Below, one piece after another: positions 36,673-45,613 of a stretch of 64,000 bases of DNA. Source of the DNA: Natronoglomus mannanivorans (GTDB lineage Archaea; Halobacteriota; Halobacteria; Halobacteriales; Natrialbaceae); contig JAOPKB010000005.1 of the NCBI GenBank assembly GCA_025517485.1, positions 175,724 through 239,723 of the forward strand, read 5' to 3'. The notes beneath the pieces were generated by a model that had not been told where the DNA came from, ran no database searches, and worked only from the letters and a program-made list of their open reading frames with translations. The first letter of the stretch is position 1, and each line of letters starts with the position of its first letter. A program made the translations under genes and the position numbers.

Positions 36673-39159
36673 ATGAGTTGGCAGCTGACGTCTCATCTCT
36701 TTCCACAAATTGCCGCCGTGTTGGTGAGTCTCGTTCTCGCCGTCGTGATCTGGCGGGCACGGACCTCTCGAAGTTCGGTCGCACTGGGGATTACGGTGAT
36801 CGGGATCGTCGGCTGGTCGACCGTCTACGCGCTCCAGATCGCGAGTACCGACCTCGAGACGAAACTCCTCTGGAACGATTTTCGCTTTCTGTTCGTGCTC
36901 GTCACCGTCGTCGGCTACGTCGTGTTCGCCGCCCGCTACACGTCGAACGATCGGTGGCTCCGACAACCGATTCCGGTCGCCATCGTCGTTCCCGCGGCGA
37001 TAACCCTCGCACTGGTGTTCACGAACGACGCACACGGACTGGTCCGCGCCGGCGAACGACTCGAGACAGTCGGTGGGGCAGAGATCCTCGTGTTCGAGTA
37101 CGGCCGCTGGTTCTGGGCCCACGTCGCGTACATTTACGTGCTGATGGCGGTCGCGATCGGATGGATCGTCCGCTTCGCCCGCCGGAACTGGACGATCTAC
37201 CGCGATCAAGCGGCGATCATCGTCCTCGCCGCGATCGTTCCGTGGATCGGGAGCGTCCTCTACGTCTTCGGTGTCACGACCGTCGAGTACACCACGTTCG
37301 GACTCTCGATTTCGACGGTCGCCTTCGCGTGGGCGATGTATCGATACGACCTGCTCGATCTGGTCCCGATCGCCCGCGAGCGCGTCGTCGAGGAGATGCG
37401 CGACGGCGTGATCGTCCTCGATATCGAGGACAGGATCGTCGACTGCAACGAGGCAGCACTCCCGATTCTCACGGCAGACACCCAGTCAGACGCGCTCGGT
37501 TCCGACGTTCATACCCAGCTGGAAGCGACACCCCTGCCCGCTCGAGAGGAGTCGTGTCACGTCACGGACGGTTGCGGGGTCGACGAACCGGTCGGCGGTA
37601 CCGACCACCCGAGTGGAGACGTCGCCACGGGCCCCGAGCGGGAACCTGCGCACACGACAGCGGCCGGTACTGACCGTGAACGCGTGGCTCCCGGAGAAAT
37701 CGACGAGAGAGACACGATGCTCGACTTGGAAACGGGACTCGAGTCCGTCGTCGACGACGAGTTCGAAACGGTCGTCGGGACGCCACTGGACGCGCTGTTC
37801 GCCCGCGACCGCCGCGAGTCGTGTGCAACCGAGGTGACGTGTCCGGTCGACGGCGAGCGCCGCCACTACGTCCTCTTGCTCTCCCCGTTCCACGACGACA
37901 GCGGGAAACTGACCGGTCGGCTCGTCGTCGCAGAGGACGTGACCGCGATGCGACGTCGCGAACGCAAACTCGAGCACGCCCGGTCGGTACTCGAGCGGCG
38001 CACCCGCCAATTAGAGATGCGAAACCGGGAGCAAGCAACCCTCATCGAGAACCTCCCTGGTGTCGTCTACCGGTACAGTGGGCTGGAGAGCGACCGTGAA
38101 CGCGGCCGTGGATCCGAACGTGAGGACAGGTCTGACCCCGAAAGTGAAGTCGAACACGATTCCGACCACGGTGACTGGCGCGAGACCGAGTCGGTCACGT
38201 TCGTCAGCAGCGGTGCCGACGAATTGACGGGGTACAGTGCCCGCGAGTTCGAGTCGGGCGACGTCTCCTTGCAGTCGATCGTCTATCCCGACGACCGGGA
38301 GACGACGACACAACAGAAACAGCTGGCCATCGACGAGGGGACTCGCTTCGACGTTACCTACCGCGTCGTCACGAACGACGAAACCCAGCGGTGGGTTCGA
38401 GACATCGGTGAGGGAGTCTACGACGAACACGGCAACCTCGAGTTCGTCGAGGGGTTCATCCTCGACGTCACCGGGAACAAACGGCGCGAACAGTTACAGG
38501 TTCTCACGCGCGTCTTGCGCCACAACATCCGCAACGAGATGAACGTGATCTCGGGTCGGATCGACCTCGCGATCCAAGACGCACAACCGGCGGTCAGAGA
38601 GCACCTCGAGGTCGTCGAACGGGTCGCACATCGGGTCACACGGCTCGGAACGAAAGCGCGGGATATCCAGCAGTTGCTCGACTCCGACGGCGCACCCGAT
38701 ATCGAGCGCCTCGACGTCACCCGGACGGTCGAACAGGCGGTCGCGAAACTCGTCGACGAGCACCCAGACGACGTCTCCGTCGAGACGAACGTTCCGTCCG
38801 AACTCGAGATATACGGCAACGAACTGCTGGGGACGGCGGTGTACGAACTCCTCGAGAACGCCGTCGTCCACACCGGGACTGCCGTGTATCCGACCCAGAT
38901 CACCGTCACGATCCGCTCGACGACGACCGAACGGGCGGAGATCCGGATCGAGGACGACGGTCCGGGGATCCCCGAGTCGGAACTCGAGGCCCTGAACGGC
39001 CGGATGGAGTCACCGCTGGTCCACGGCAGTGGGCTCGGGCTCTGGGTCGTCCGCTGGATCGTCGACGCCTACGGCGACCTCGAGATCTCGAGCGACGAGG
39101 GGGGAACGACGGCGAGTATTCGACTGCGGCGTGTCGAGGACGGAGCGGTCACGCCCTGA
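36673..39159 (+). CDS. Membrane histidine kinase with 7TM sensor and PAS domains
   Basis: An 828-residue sensor kinase. Residues 1-225 form seven hydrophobic helices of the HisKA-7TM type. A PAS domain follows (from about 235, EEMRDGVIVLDIEDRIVDCNEAAL), interrupted by an acidic insert and continued by HYVLLLSPFHDDSGKLTGRLV. A second PAS is near 455-600 (ENLPGVVYRY, also with an acidic insert). The phosphorylated histidine is H617 in VLRHNIRNEMNVI. The HATPase domain has IRIEDDGPGIPESEL and SGLGLWVVRWI. No receiver or cognate regulator adjoins it. Confidence 0.9.
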   Translation: MSWQLTSHLFPQIAAVLVSLVLAVVIWRARTSRSSVALGITVIGIVGWSTVYALQIASTDLETKLLWNDFRFLFVLVTVVGYVVFAARYTSNDRWLRQPIPVAIVVPAAITLALVFTNDAHGLVRAGERLETVGGAEILVFEYGRWFWAHVAYIYVLMAVAIGWIVRFARRNWTIYRDQAAIIVLAAIVPWIGSVLYVFGVTTVEYTTFGLSISTVAFAWAMYRYDLLDLVPIARERVVEEMRDGVIVLDIEDRIVDCNEAALPILTADTQSDALGSDVHTQLEATPLPAREESCHVTDGCGVDEPVGGTDHPSGDVATGPEREPAHTTAAGTDRERVAPGEIDERDTMLDLETGLESVVDDEFETVVGTPLDALFARDRRESCATEVTCPVDGERRHYVLLLSPFHDDSGKLTGRLVVAEDVTAMRRRERKLEHARSVLERRTRQLEMRNREQATLIENLPGVVYRYSGLESDRERGRGSEREDRSDPESEVEHDSDHGDWRETESVTFVSSGADELTGYSAREFESGDVSLQSIVYPDDRETTTQQKQLAIDEGTRFDVTYRVVTNDETQRWVRDIGEGVYDEHGNLEFVEGFILDVTGNKRREQLQVLTRVLRHNIRNEMNVISGRIDLAIQDAQPAVREHLEVVERVAHRVTRLGTKARDIQQLLDSDGAPDIERLDVTRTVEQAVAKLVDEHPDDVSVETNVPSELEIYGNELLGTAVYELLENAVVHTGTAVYPTQITVTIRSTTTERAEIRIEDDGPGIPESELEALNGRMESPLVHGSGLGLWVVRWIVDAYGDLEISSDEGGTTASIRLRRVEDGAVTP

Positions 39160-39224
39160 CTGCGTTCGGACGGTTCTCCAGTGGGTAGCAATTGCGCTAG
39201 ACGGCCACGAGAGACGACTCCAGC

Positions 39225-39512
39225 TCAGATATCGTCGGTGAGCTGTGCGAACTCGTCGGTATCGGCGATCTCCATCGTCTGGGCTGTGAGATCGTGTCGT
39301 CGAAGCGTGAGCGCCGCCTTGAACGCTGCGTCACTGTCGGGGACCTCGAACGTGATGAGAAAGTCGTGTTGGCCCAGAACCGCGTACGAATCGACGAGTT
39401 CGGCTTCGTGGTCTTCGAACTCGGTCCGAATCTCTCCCCAGATCGCTGCCAGTTCCTGTGCGTTCTGTACGTCACGGTCGCCCGCATCGACGAGTGAGGC
39501 GTACGTTGGCAT
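39225..39512 (-). CDS. GYD domain protein
   Basis: A 95-residue small protein of the GYD family (ferredoxin-like fold). It starts MPTYASLVDAGDRDVQNAQELAAIWGEI and contains the family core DSYAVLGQHDFLITFEVPD. Proteins of this type are dimeric and may bind small molecules or act as oxygenase-like subunits; the function here is not established. ATG 39512 fits the domain start. It is divergent from the acyl-CoA dehydrogenase gene. Confidence 0.85.
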   Translation of the reverse strand: MPTYASLVDAGDRDVQNAQELAAIWGEIRTEFEDHEAELVDSYAVLGQHDFLITFEVPDSDAAFKAALTLRRHDLTAQTMEIADTDEFAQLTDDI

Positions 39513-39647
39513 GCGCTGGTGTACACTATGCCCATAGAAAACCCTTGGCGTGGCAAATCGACCGTCGCGTGAGCGGCCGGGCACAGCGAGGGCCGGTCGG
39601 GTCGTTCCATCCGTCACTATAACGGTCCGACGCATCCATATCCGAGT

Positions 39648-40790
39648 ATGGACTTCACGCTCTCTCCCGAGCAAACCCAGATCCGAGAGATGGTCGCCGA
39701 GTTCGTCGACGAGGAGATCGTCCCCGTCGCGGGCGAGATCGACCACGAAGACGAGTTTCCCCGCGATCTCGTGAGCGAGATGGCCGATCTCGGCCTCATG
39801 GGAATGCCCTTCCCCGAGGAGTACGGCGGTGCCGGCCTCGACTACCACTCCTACGCACTCGGCCTCGAGGAGATCTCCCGGGGCTCGGGCGGCCTAGGAA
39901 CGGTCGTCGCCGCGCACATCTCGCTGGCGGGGAACATGATCTACGAGTTCGGCGACGAAGACCAGAAAGAAGAGTACCTGACGCCCCTCGCGGAGGGAGC
40001 GGACATCGGCGCGTTCGCCCTCTCGGAAGCGGGTGCGGGCAGCGACGTCCCCGCCATGGAGACGACCGCGACGCTCGAGGACGGCGAGTACGTGGTCGAC
40101 GGCGGCAAACTCTGGATCTCGAACGGCTCCGTCGCGGACACGGTGATCCTCTTCGCGAAGACCGACCCCGAGGCGGGTAACAGGGGCATCTCGTCGTTTA
40201 TCGTCCGCCCCGAGGAGGACGACGGCTTCTACGTGGAAGGAACCGAGGAGAAACTCGGCGACAAGGGCTGTCCGACTGCCGAGTTGCGGTTCGACGGCCT
40301 CCGACTCCCCGAGGAGCGCCGCCTCGGCGACGAGGGACGGGGGTTCGTCCAGGCGCTCAAGACGCTCAACGGCGGCCGGATCACCATCGCCGCCCGGGGC
40401 GTCGGCATCGCTCGTGCGGCCTTCGAGGAGGCTCGAGCGTACGCCGGCGAGCGCGAGCAGTTCGGCCAGCCCATCGGCGAGTTCCAGTCGATCAAACACA
40501 AGCTGGCGGACATGGACACCAAGATCCAGGCCGCGAAGCTGCTCATGCACAAGGCCGCGGACAACAAGATCCGCGGCGAAGACTACATCAAGGAGGCCGC
40601 ACAGGCCAAACTCTACGCCAGCGAGGTCTCTCGAGAGGTCGCCAACGAGGGCATCCAGATCCACGGCGGCTACGGCTACACGAAGGACTTCCCCGCCGAG
40701 CGGTTCTACCGCGACGCCAAACTCAACGAGATCTACGAGGGGACGAGCGAGGTCCTGCGGAATACGATTGGGGATCAGTTGCTCGAGTGA
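39648..40790 (+). CDS. Acyl-CoA dehydrogenase
   Basis: A 380-residue FAD-dependent acyl-CoA dehydrogenase. Conserved segments are FALSEAGAGSDVPAMETTA (FAD/substrate domain), VDGGKLWISNGSVADTVILF and QIHGGYGYTKDFPAERFYRDAKLNEIYEGTSEV near the C-terminus. In that last segment Glu of IYEGTSEV is the usual catalytic base of short/medium-chain enzymes. It oxidises acyl-CoA to enoyl-CoA, passing electrons to an ETF. No other beta-oxidation gene is adjacent. Confidence 0.95.
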   Translation: MDFTLSPEQTQIREMVAEFVDEEIVPVAGEIDHEDEFPRDLVSEMADLGLMGMPFPEEYGGAGLDYHSYALGLEEISRGSGGLGTVVAAHISLAGNMIYEFGDEDQKEEYLTPLAEGADIGAFALSEAGAGSDVPAMETTATLEDGEYVVDGGKLWISNGSVADTVILFAKTDPEAGNRGISSFIVRPEEDDGFYVEGTEEKLGDKGCPTAELRFDGLRLPEERRLGDEGRGFVQALKTLNGGRITIAARGVGIARAAFEEARAYAGEREQFGQPIGEFQSIKHKLADMDTKIQAAKLLMHKAADNKIRGEDYIKEAAQAKLYASEVSREVANEGIQIHGGYGYTKDFPAERFYRDAKLNEIYEGTSEVLRNTIGDQLLE

Positions 40791-40872
40791 CCGCTCGACG
40801 ATCGGATACTCCAGTGGCCGGTCGACGTAACCGTACCAGAAGATTACTGTCCGTCTCACGATAGCAAAAACC

Positions 40873-41961
40873 ATGACTGGCGATTCAGCGGCGGCGGAGG
40901 TCGGGGTGCTCACCGACGTCGACGTACGGGGGATGGTCGCGACGCTTCAGCCGGAGTGGTCCGTCGATGCCATCGAACGCAGTCCTCACGGGACCGATTT
41001 CGTCGCCATGCTCTCTGTACGGCCATCCGCTGGCGACCGCGCGCGGGACGTCGTTCTCAAAGCGACGACGGCGGACTTCGTCGCCCCGACGATCGCCCGC
41101 TCGGAACCCAGATTTCTCGAGCTGGTCAGTCGAGAGACGTCGATCCCCGTCCCCGACGTCTTCGGGTACTGTGACTACCACGAGGAGTATCCCGCGCCCT
41201 TCTACCTGATTGAACACGTCGAGGGCGAAAACTACGAGAATCGGTCGGGCGATCTCTCGCCTCTGGGACGCGAGCGGGTCCTCCGAGAGGCCGGGCGGAA
41301 CCTCGCGGAGTTGCACGAGCTTGGTCCGATACCCAGTGTCGGTCGCGTCGGCGTCCACGACGGTGACCTCGCAGTTCTGGACACCGACGACCACCCGCGA
41401 CACGACGACTTCCGCGACTGGTTGCTGGCCGACTGCGAGGAGACGCTCGACGCGATCGCCGACGGGGGATGGTTCCCCGAACTCGCCGACGACGCCGATC
41501 GGTTCGCGGACCTCGTCCCCGACCTCCGTGCGTTCCTCCGTGACTCCGTTCCGCGTCTTCCGGAACCCGATCCACCGAGGTACTGCCACTGGGATTACCG
41601 GTACGGTAATCTGCTTCTCGAGCCGGAGACTGGCCGAACGCGGGCGGTGCTCGACTGGGCGAACCTGCTGGCAGGCGATCCAGTCTACAATCTCGCGAAG
41701 GCGGAATTCCACCTCCTGAAACCCGTCGTCGGTAACGATATTCGAACCGCAACGCTTCGCGATATCTTCCTGACGGCGTACGCCGATGCGCGGACCGACT
41801 GGTCGCTCGACAGAACCGCGCGTGAACGGCTGGTCCTGTATCGACTTCCCTGTCGCGTCGACGCGATGGCCTGCCTCCCTCTATGGTATCGAGACGCCAC
41901 GCCGGAAGAACGCGACGACCGCGCCGCCGAACTCCGACGATTCGCCGCACGGTATGTCTGA
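40873..41961 (+). CDS. APH-family phosphotransferase
   Basis: A 362-residue kinase-fold protein of the aminoglycoside phosphotransferase/choline kinase group. The catalytic loop reads HWDYRYGNLLLEPETGRT (Brenner-type HxDxxxxN, about residues 238-245) and the DFG-equivalent is VLDWANLLAGDP. FYLIEHVEGENYENRSGD is the hinge region. The substrate is unknown; relatives act on small alcohols, sugars or acyl-CoA-linked compounds. It follows the acyl-CoA dehydrogenase on the same strand by about 80 bp, an arrangement also seen in bacteria. Confidence 0.88.
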   Translation: MTGDSAAAEVGVLTDVDVRGMVATLQPEWSVDAIERSPHGTDFVAMLSVRPSAGDRARDVVLKATTADFVAPTIARSEPRFLELVSRETSIPVPDVFGYCDYHEEYPAPFYLIEHVEGENYENRSGDLSPLGRERVLREAGRNLAELHELGPIPSVGRVGVHDGDLAVLDTDDHPRHDDFRDWLLADCEETLDAIADGGWFPELADDADRFADLVPDLRAFLRDSVPRLPEPDPPRYCHWDYRYGNLLLEPETGRTRAVLDWANLLAGDPVYNLAKAEFHLLKPVVGNDIRTATLRDIFLTAYADARTDWSLDRTARERLVLYRLPCRVDAMACLPLWYRDATPEERDDRAAELRRFAARYV

Positions 41962-42069
41962 CTACGGTTCCGCCCCACGATGGGAGCCACGACCGGCGAT
42001 ACGACGGGAGTCAGTCGCCGGTGATACGCTGGGTGTTCGGAGATGATGATCCTGAGAGTCGTGGGTCGA

Positions 42070-42432
42070 TCAGGTGGACGTCGCAGACTCGCTTTCGTCT
42101 GCGCCCTCGCTCTCTTCCCCTCTCTCACTCTCGTCTTCGTCCTCGCCCTCGCCCTCGAGTTTGAGACACTCCCCCATCCACGCGTAGTGCTCGCGCACCC
42201 GCCGCTCGCCCGCCTCCGTGAGCGCGTACACGTCGTGAATTCCCTCGGTCCGCTTCTCGACGAATCCCGTGTCTACGAGCGCCGACAGCGTACCGTAGAA
42301 GGCCTTCGGCTCGATCCGATCGTCGTAGTGAGACTCGAGTCTGGACTTCAACTGCTGGCCGTGGAGTTCGGGATCGGCCGCGAGGAGCACGCAGATGTCC
42401 CGCCGCCGGCCGCTCTGGAGCCACTTCGTCAT
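42070..42432 (-). CDS. PadR-like winged-helix regulator
   Basis: A 120-residue winged helix: MTKWLQSGRRRDICVLLA, then HGQQLKSRLESHYDDRIEPKAFYGTL (recognition helix region) and VEKRTEGIHDVYALTEAGERRV (wing). The C-terminal 25 residues are Glu/Asp/Ser-rich low complexity encoded by six-base repeats. PadR-like proteins usually repress neighbouring genes; the adjoining gene is a membrane protease on the same strand 55 bp upstream. The ATG at 42432 is the domain start. Confidence 0.85.
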   Translation of the reverse strand: MTKWLQSGRRRDICVLLAADPELHGQQLKSRLESHYDDRIEPKAFYGTLSALVDTGFVEKRTEGIHDVYALTEAGERRVREHYAWMGECLKLEGEGEDEDESERGEESEGADESESATST

Positions 42433-42487
42433 GGGCGTCGGTAGTGGCCGGGCGGTCTCGAGTATTGTGGTTTCGACGGACGTCGGG

Positions 42488-43378
42488 TCAGGACTCCTCG
42501 AGCCGTCGGCGAACCGACGACCCGAGGACGGCGACGAGGCCGCCGATCGACGAGACCGTGAGGGCGAGCGGAACCCCGACTTCGACGGTCGCACCGGGTC
42601 CGTTCGGGTGCAGTTCGTGCTGAAAGAGAAACCACAGGCGGTCGGGGTCGCCGATCACGAGATTCCCGGAGCCGAACGCGAGCGAACCGAGCACGGCGAC
42701 GAACAGGGTGACGACGATCGTGCCGAACGTTCCCACGGATCCGTACAAAAATGTCGCGACCGCGTTGGCGGACTCCAGGCGAATCGCTCGCTCCGCCGGG
42801 GAGCCGTAGACGCCGAACCCGGCCCGGCCGTCGGGCAGTTCCGTCACGCGAACGCTCGAGGAGTACTGCAAGAGCAGCGCGGCCATCCAGCAGTCGCCGA
42901 TCGAACCGGCGGCGTTGGCCGCCAGAACGACGAGTACCAACGTGGAGTCGGTGACTACCAGCGCGAGGAGGCCGCCAAGCGAGATGACGACCAGCGGTGC
43001 GAGCAAGACGACGAGCATCTGATTACGGGTGTAGTTCGCCCCCTCGCTTCTGGCGTAGGCGTAGGGCAGGACGAAGTAGGCGATGCCGACACCGTACTCC
43101 GCCCGAGTACCGTAGCGGCCCATACACACGCCGTGGATCAATTCGTGGACGAGGACGACGATGCCGACCACCGCTGCGACGACGGCGATCGTGGTTGCCA
43201 TCTCGAGAGGCGTCGAAACCGTCACGGTGATCGGTTGCAGGGAAGCGCCGGTCAGAAGCGTGTACATCGCCCCGAAAACCGACGCACAGAGAACCAATCC
43301 GATCGTCGAGACGATCGTCCACTGCACCGCGACGAGCCGAGTGAGCCGAAACGTCTCGAGCAGGCGCTGGTCGTCCAT
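42488..43378 (-). CDS. Membrane M50-like zinc metalloprotease (DUF3267 type)
   Basis: A 296-residue membrane protein with about six hydrophobic segments. The zinc motif HELIH is at residues 78-82, inside a membrane helix (IVVLVHELIHGVCMGRYG), and a possible third ligand is D162 in GSIGDCW. Family members may be intramembrane proteases. The start at ATG 43378 is chosen because the longer frame upstream is a shadow of the opposite-strand gene. Confidence 0.85.
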   Translation of the reverse strand: MDDQRLLETFRLTRLVAVQWTIVSTIGLVLCASVFGAMYTLLTGASLQPITVTVSTPLEMATTIAVVAAVVGIVVLVHELIHGVCMGRYGTRAEYGVGIAYFVLPYAYARSEGANYTRNQMLVVLLAPLVVISLGGLLALVVTDSTLVLVVLAANAAGSIGDCWMAALLLQYSSSVRVTELPDGRAGFGVYGSPAERAIRLESANAVATFLYGSVGTFGTIVVTLFVAVLGSLAFGSGNLVIGDPDRLWFLFQHELHPNGPGATVEVGVPLALTVSSIGGLVAVLGSSVRRRLEES

Positions 43379-43544
43379 CGACACCCCGTCCGCCCCTGCT
43401 CGTCGCACAATCTGTACTCGCGAATCCGGGAGCAAAGTGATATCGATCCGGAGGCTGACAGAAGAGAATCCACCAAAGCCGACTGGAATCGACCCGTCGC
43501 ACAGGAACCGATACTTTGGCTTTCCTCGGACCGAACGCTCGAGT

Positions 43545-43904
43545 ATGACCGACACCGACGCCGATACTGACGGTGCCGATTCCGATCGCGGCCTCGAGAC
43601 CGGCACCGACGCCAACGCTGACACTGACACCGACAGCAACCGCGCCGAGACGGACACCGTCACGGCGACGTACACGGAAACCGACGCGGAACGGCTCCTC
43701 GCGTTCGATCGGGACGGCCGAACTGCGGCGATCGCCCAGAACCTCGACGGCTACGCGATGCTCAAAGTGCGACCGACCGCCGACGGCGACGAACTCGAGC
43801 GCTACTACGGCTTCGATATGGCGCTCGACCACGTCGGTGAGTTACTGGCGGTCTCGCCACACGAGTTGCCGATCCCCGACGCGGCCGACGATATGGGGAT
43901 GTAA
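43545..43904 (+). CDS. Small haloarchaeal conserved protein with acidic N-terminus
   Basis: A 119-residue protein. The first 40 residues are a Thr/Asp run encoded by repeated GACACC-like six-base units. The rest is a compact domain (ERLLAFDRDGRTAAIAQNLDGYAMLKVRP, then LERYYGFDMALDHVGELLAVSPHELPIPDAADDMGM) that looks conserved among haloarchaea, though I cannot name its function. Confidence 0.75.
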   Translation: MTDTDADTDGADSDRGLETGTDANADTDTDSNRAETDTVTATYTETDAERLLAFDRDGRTAAIAQNLDGYAMLKVRPTADGDELERYYGFDMALDHVGELLAVSPHELPIPDAADDMGM

Positions 43905-44001
43905 GTCGCCACCAGCGACCATCGTGCGACGATTCGATAGCGGCGGCCGTGGAACGATCTCTCGAGTCCCATGCGGACTCACGATTCGGAGAACCACACA
44001 A

Positions 44002-44036
44002 CAGTTATATCGACGTGTCCGCAGGTAGCAGACGAT
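44002..44036 (+). promoter_or_regulatory. Promoter-like box before the UxaA operon
   Basis: AGTTATATCG at about 44002-44011 is a TATA-like element about 26-34 bases before ATG 44037, spacing typical of a leaderless haloarchaeal transcript. Confidence 0.5.
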
Positions 44037-45263
44037 ATGGATACATTCGACGGGTATCGTCGACCTGACGGTCGGATCGGTATCCGAAACATCGTCGCCG
44101 TCGTACCGCTCTCGGTCGCGGTCAGTGCCGTCGCGACGCGGATCGCACGTGAGGGGCCAGAACGGGCTCACGCGACGCCACATCAGCTGTCCGCGGACGC
44201 TCCGGATGCGACGCTCGAGCAGACGAGACGCGTTCTCGAGGGCGTCGCGACGAACCCGAACGTGGCGGGCGCCGTGCTCGTCGAGCTGGGGACCGAGCGG
44301 GTCGACGGTGAAGGGATCGCCGACGCCGTCGCCGCGGCCGGACGACCGGTCGAAATACTGTCGGTCCGCGAGTGCGGTGGGACCGCCGCGGCGGTCGAAA
44401 CGGGCGTCGAACTCGTCGACGACCTCGCCGCGGAGACGGCCGATGCCCGCCGCGAGTCGGCGGATGTCTCCGAACTGGTTCTGGGCGTCGAGTGCGGCGG
44501 CAGCGACGCGACCAGCGGGCTGGCGGCGAACCCCTCGGTCGGGAACGCCTGCGACCGACTCGTCGACGCCGGCGGCACCGCGACGTTCAGCGAGACGCCG
44601 GAGTTCATCGGCGCCGAGCACATCCTCGCGGAACGCTGTGCCGACAGCGAGGTCCGCGAGAAACTGCTCGCGTACGTCGACCGGCGAGAGGCGACGGCCG
44701 AACTGATGGGTGCGGACCTCCGGGGTGCCCAGCCCAGTCCCGGCAATCAGGAGGGTGGCCTGACCACCATCGAGGAGAAGAGCCTCGGCGCCATCTCGAA
44801 AGGTGGCACGACGCCCGTACAGGATATCGTTCCCTACGGGTCGGACCTCCCCGTCGGCGGCGGGCTCGTCCTGATGGATACGCCCGGTTACGACATCGAG
44901 AGCGTCACCGGAAAGGTCGCCGGCGGTGCACAGCTCGTGATCTTCACCACCGGGCGCGGGAGTACGACCGGCAACCCGATCGCCCCCGTCATCAAGGTCT
45001 GTGGCAACCCCCAGACCTGGGATCGGATGGCGTCGAACATGGACGTCAACGCCAGCACAATCGTCACGGGCGACGACCTCGAGGACGTCGGCGAGCGGAT
45101 CTACGAGACCGTCCTCGAGACGGCCAGCGGCCGGCCGACGGCGGCCGAAGTGCGCGGACTCCGGGAGTTCGCGATCAACGAACTCCAGCCCAACGAACTG
45201 GGGTACTTCGACGGCGAGGGAGATGGCGAGACGGTCGGTTCCGAGGAGGTGAGCCGGTCGTGA
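44037..45263 (+). CDS. UxaA-family sugar-acid dehydratase subunit (C-terminal-motif paralogue)
   Basis: A 408-residue protein of the altronate/galactarate dehydratase superfamily. It keeps the C-terminal-domain motifs LGVECGGSDATSGLAANPSVG, ISKGGTTPV and TGRGSTTGNPIAPVIKVCGN. It has lost the Gly-Cys-Gly segment expected in the domain before this (it reads HATPHQLSADAPD) and the Gly-Cys-Glu turn (ELGTE). The N-terminal SAF domain of bacterial UxaA is absent but is encoded by the next gene. Together with the two downstream genes it probably forms a multisubunit dehydratase of an unidentified aldonate. Its stop overlaps the SAF gene by 4 bp. Confidence 0.85.
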   Translation: MDTFDGYRRPDGRIGIRNIVAVVPLSVAVSAVATRIAREGPERAHATPHQLSADAPDATLEQTRRVLEGVATNPNVAGAVLVELGTERVDGEGIADAVAAAGRPVEILSVRECGGTAAAVETGVELVDDLAAETADARRESADVSELVLGVECGGSDATSGLAANPSVGNACDRLVDAGGTATFSETPEFIGAEHILAERCADSEVREKLLAYVDRREATAELMGADLRGAQPSPGNQEGGLTTIEEKSLGAISKGGTTPVQDIVPYGSDLPVGGGLVLMDTPGYDIESVTGKVAGGAQLVIFTTGRGSTTGNPIAPVIKVCGNPQTWDRMASNMDVNASTIVTGDDLEDVGERIYETVLETASGRPTAAEVRGLREFAINELQPNELGYFDGEGDGETVGSEEVSRS

Positions 45264-45613
45264 CGGAATCCGAAACGGGTGCCGAGGCCGAGACAGCGGC
45301 CAGTGCCGACACCGACACCGAAACTGAGGCAACTGGAACCCGACGGCCCTCGGTCGAACTCGACGAGAGCGATACGGTCGTTACGGTCCTCGAGGATGCC
45401 GAGGCTGGCGACGTCGTCACGGATAGCGAACTCGAGGTGACCGAAGCGGTACCGTTCGGTCACAAGGTCGCGCTCACGGCCCACGACCCCGGCGACGAGG
45501 TCAGAAAGTACGGCGAGGTCATCGGCGTCGCGACCGAACCGATCGAGCCCGGCGAGTGGGTTCACACGCACAACTGTGACAGTGCCCGCGGGAAAGCGGA
45601 GGGGCGGCGATGA
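45260..45613 (+). CDS. SAF-domain subunit of a UxaA-like dehydratase
   Basis: A 117-residue protein starting at GTG 45260. After a Glu/Thr/Asp run of about 30 residues it shows the SAF/UxaA N-terminal domain: VTVLEDAEAGDVV, AVPFGHKVALT, DEVRKYGEVIGVATEPIEPGEWVHTHN. In bacterial UxaA/GarD this domain is fused at the N-terminus; here it is a separate subunit. It lies between the two larger UxaA-like genes with 4-bp overlaps, so the three are co-transcribed. Confidence 0.88.
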   Translation: MTESETGAEAETAASADTDTETEATGTRRPSVELDESDTVVTVLEDAEAGDVVTDSELEVTEAVPFGHKVALTAHDPGDEVRKYGEVIGVATEPIEPGEWVHTHNCDSARGKAEGRR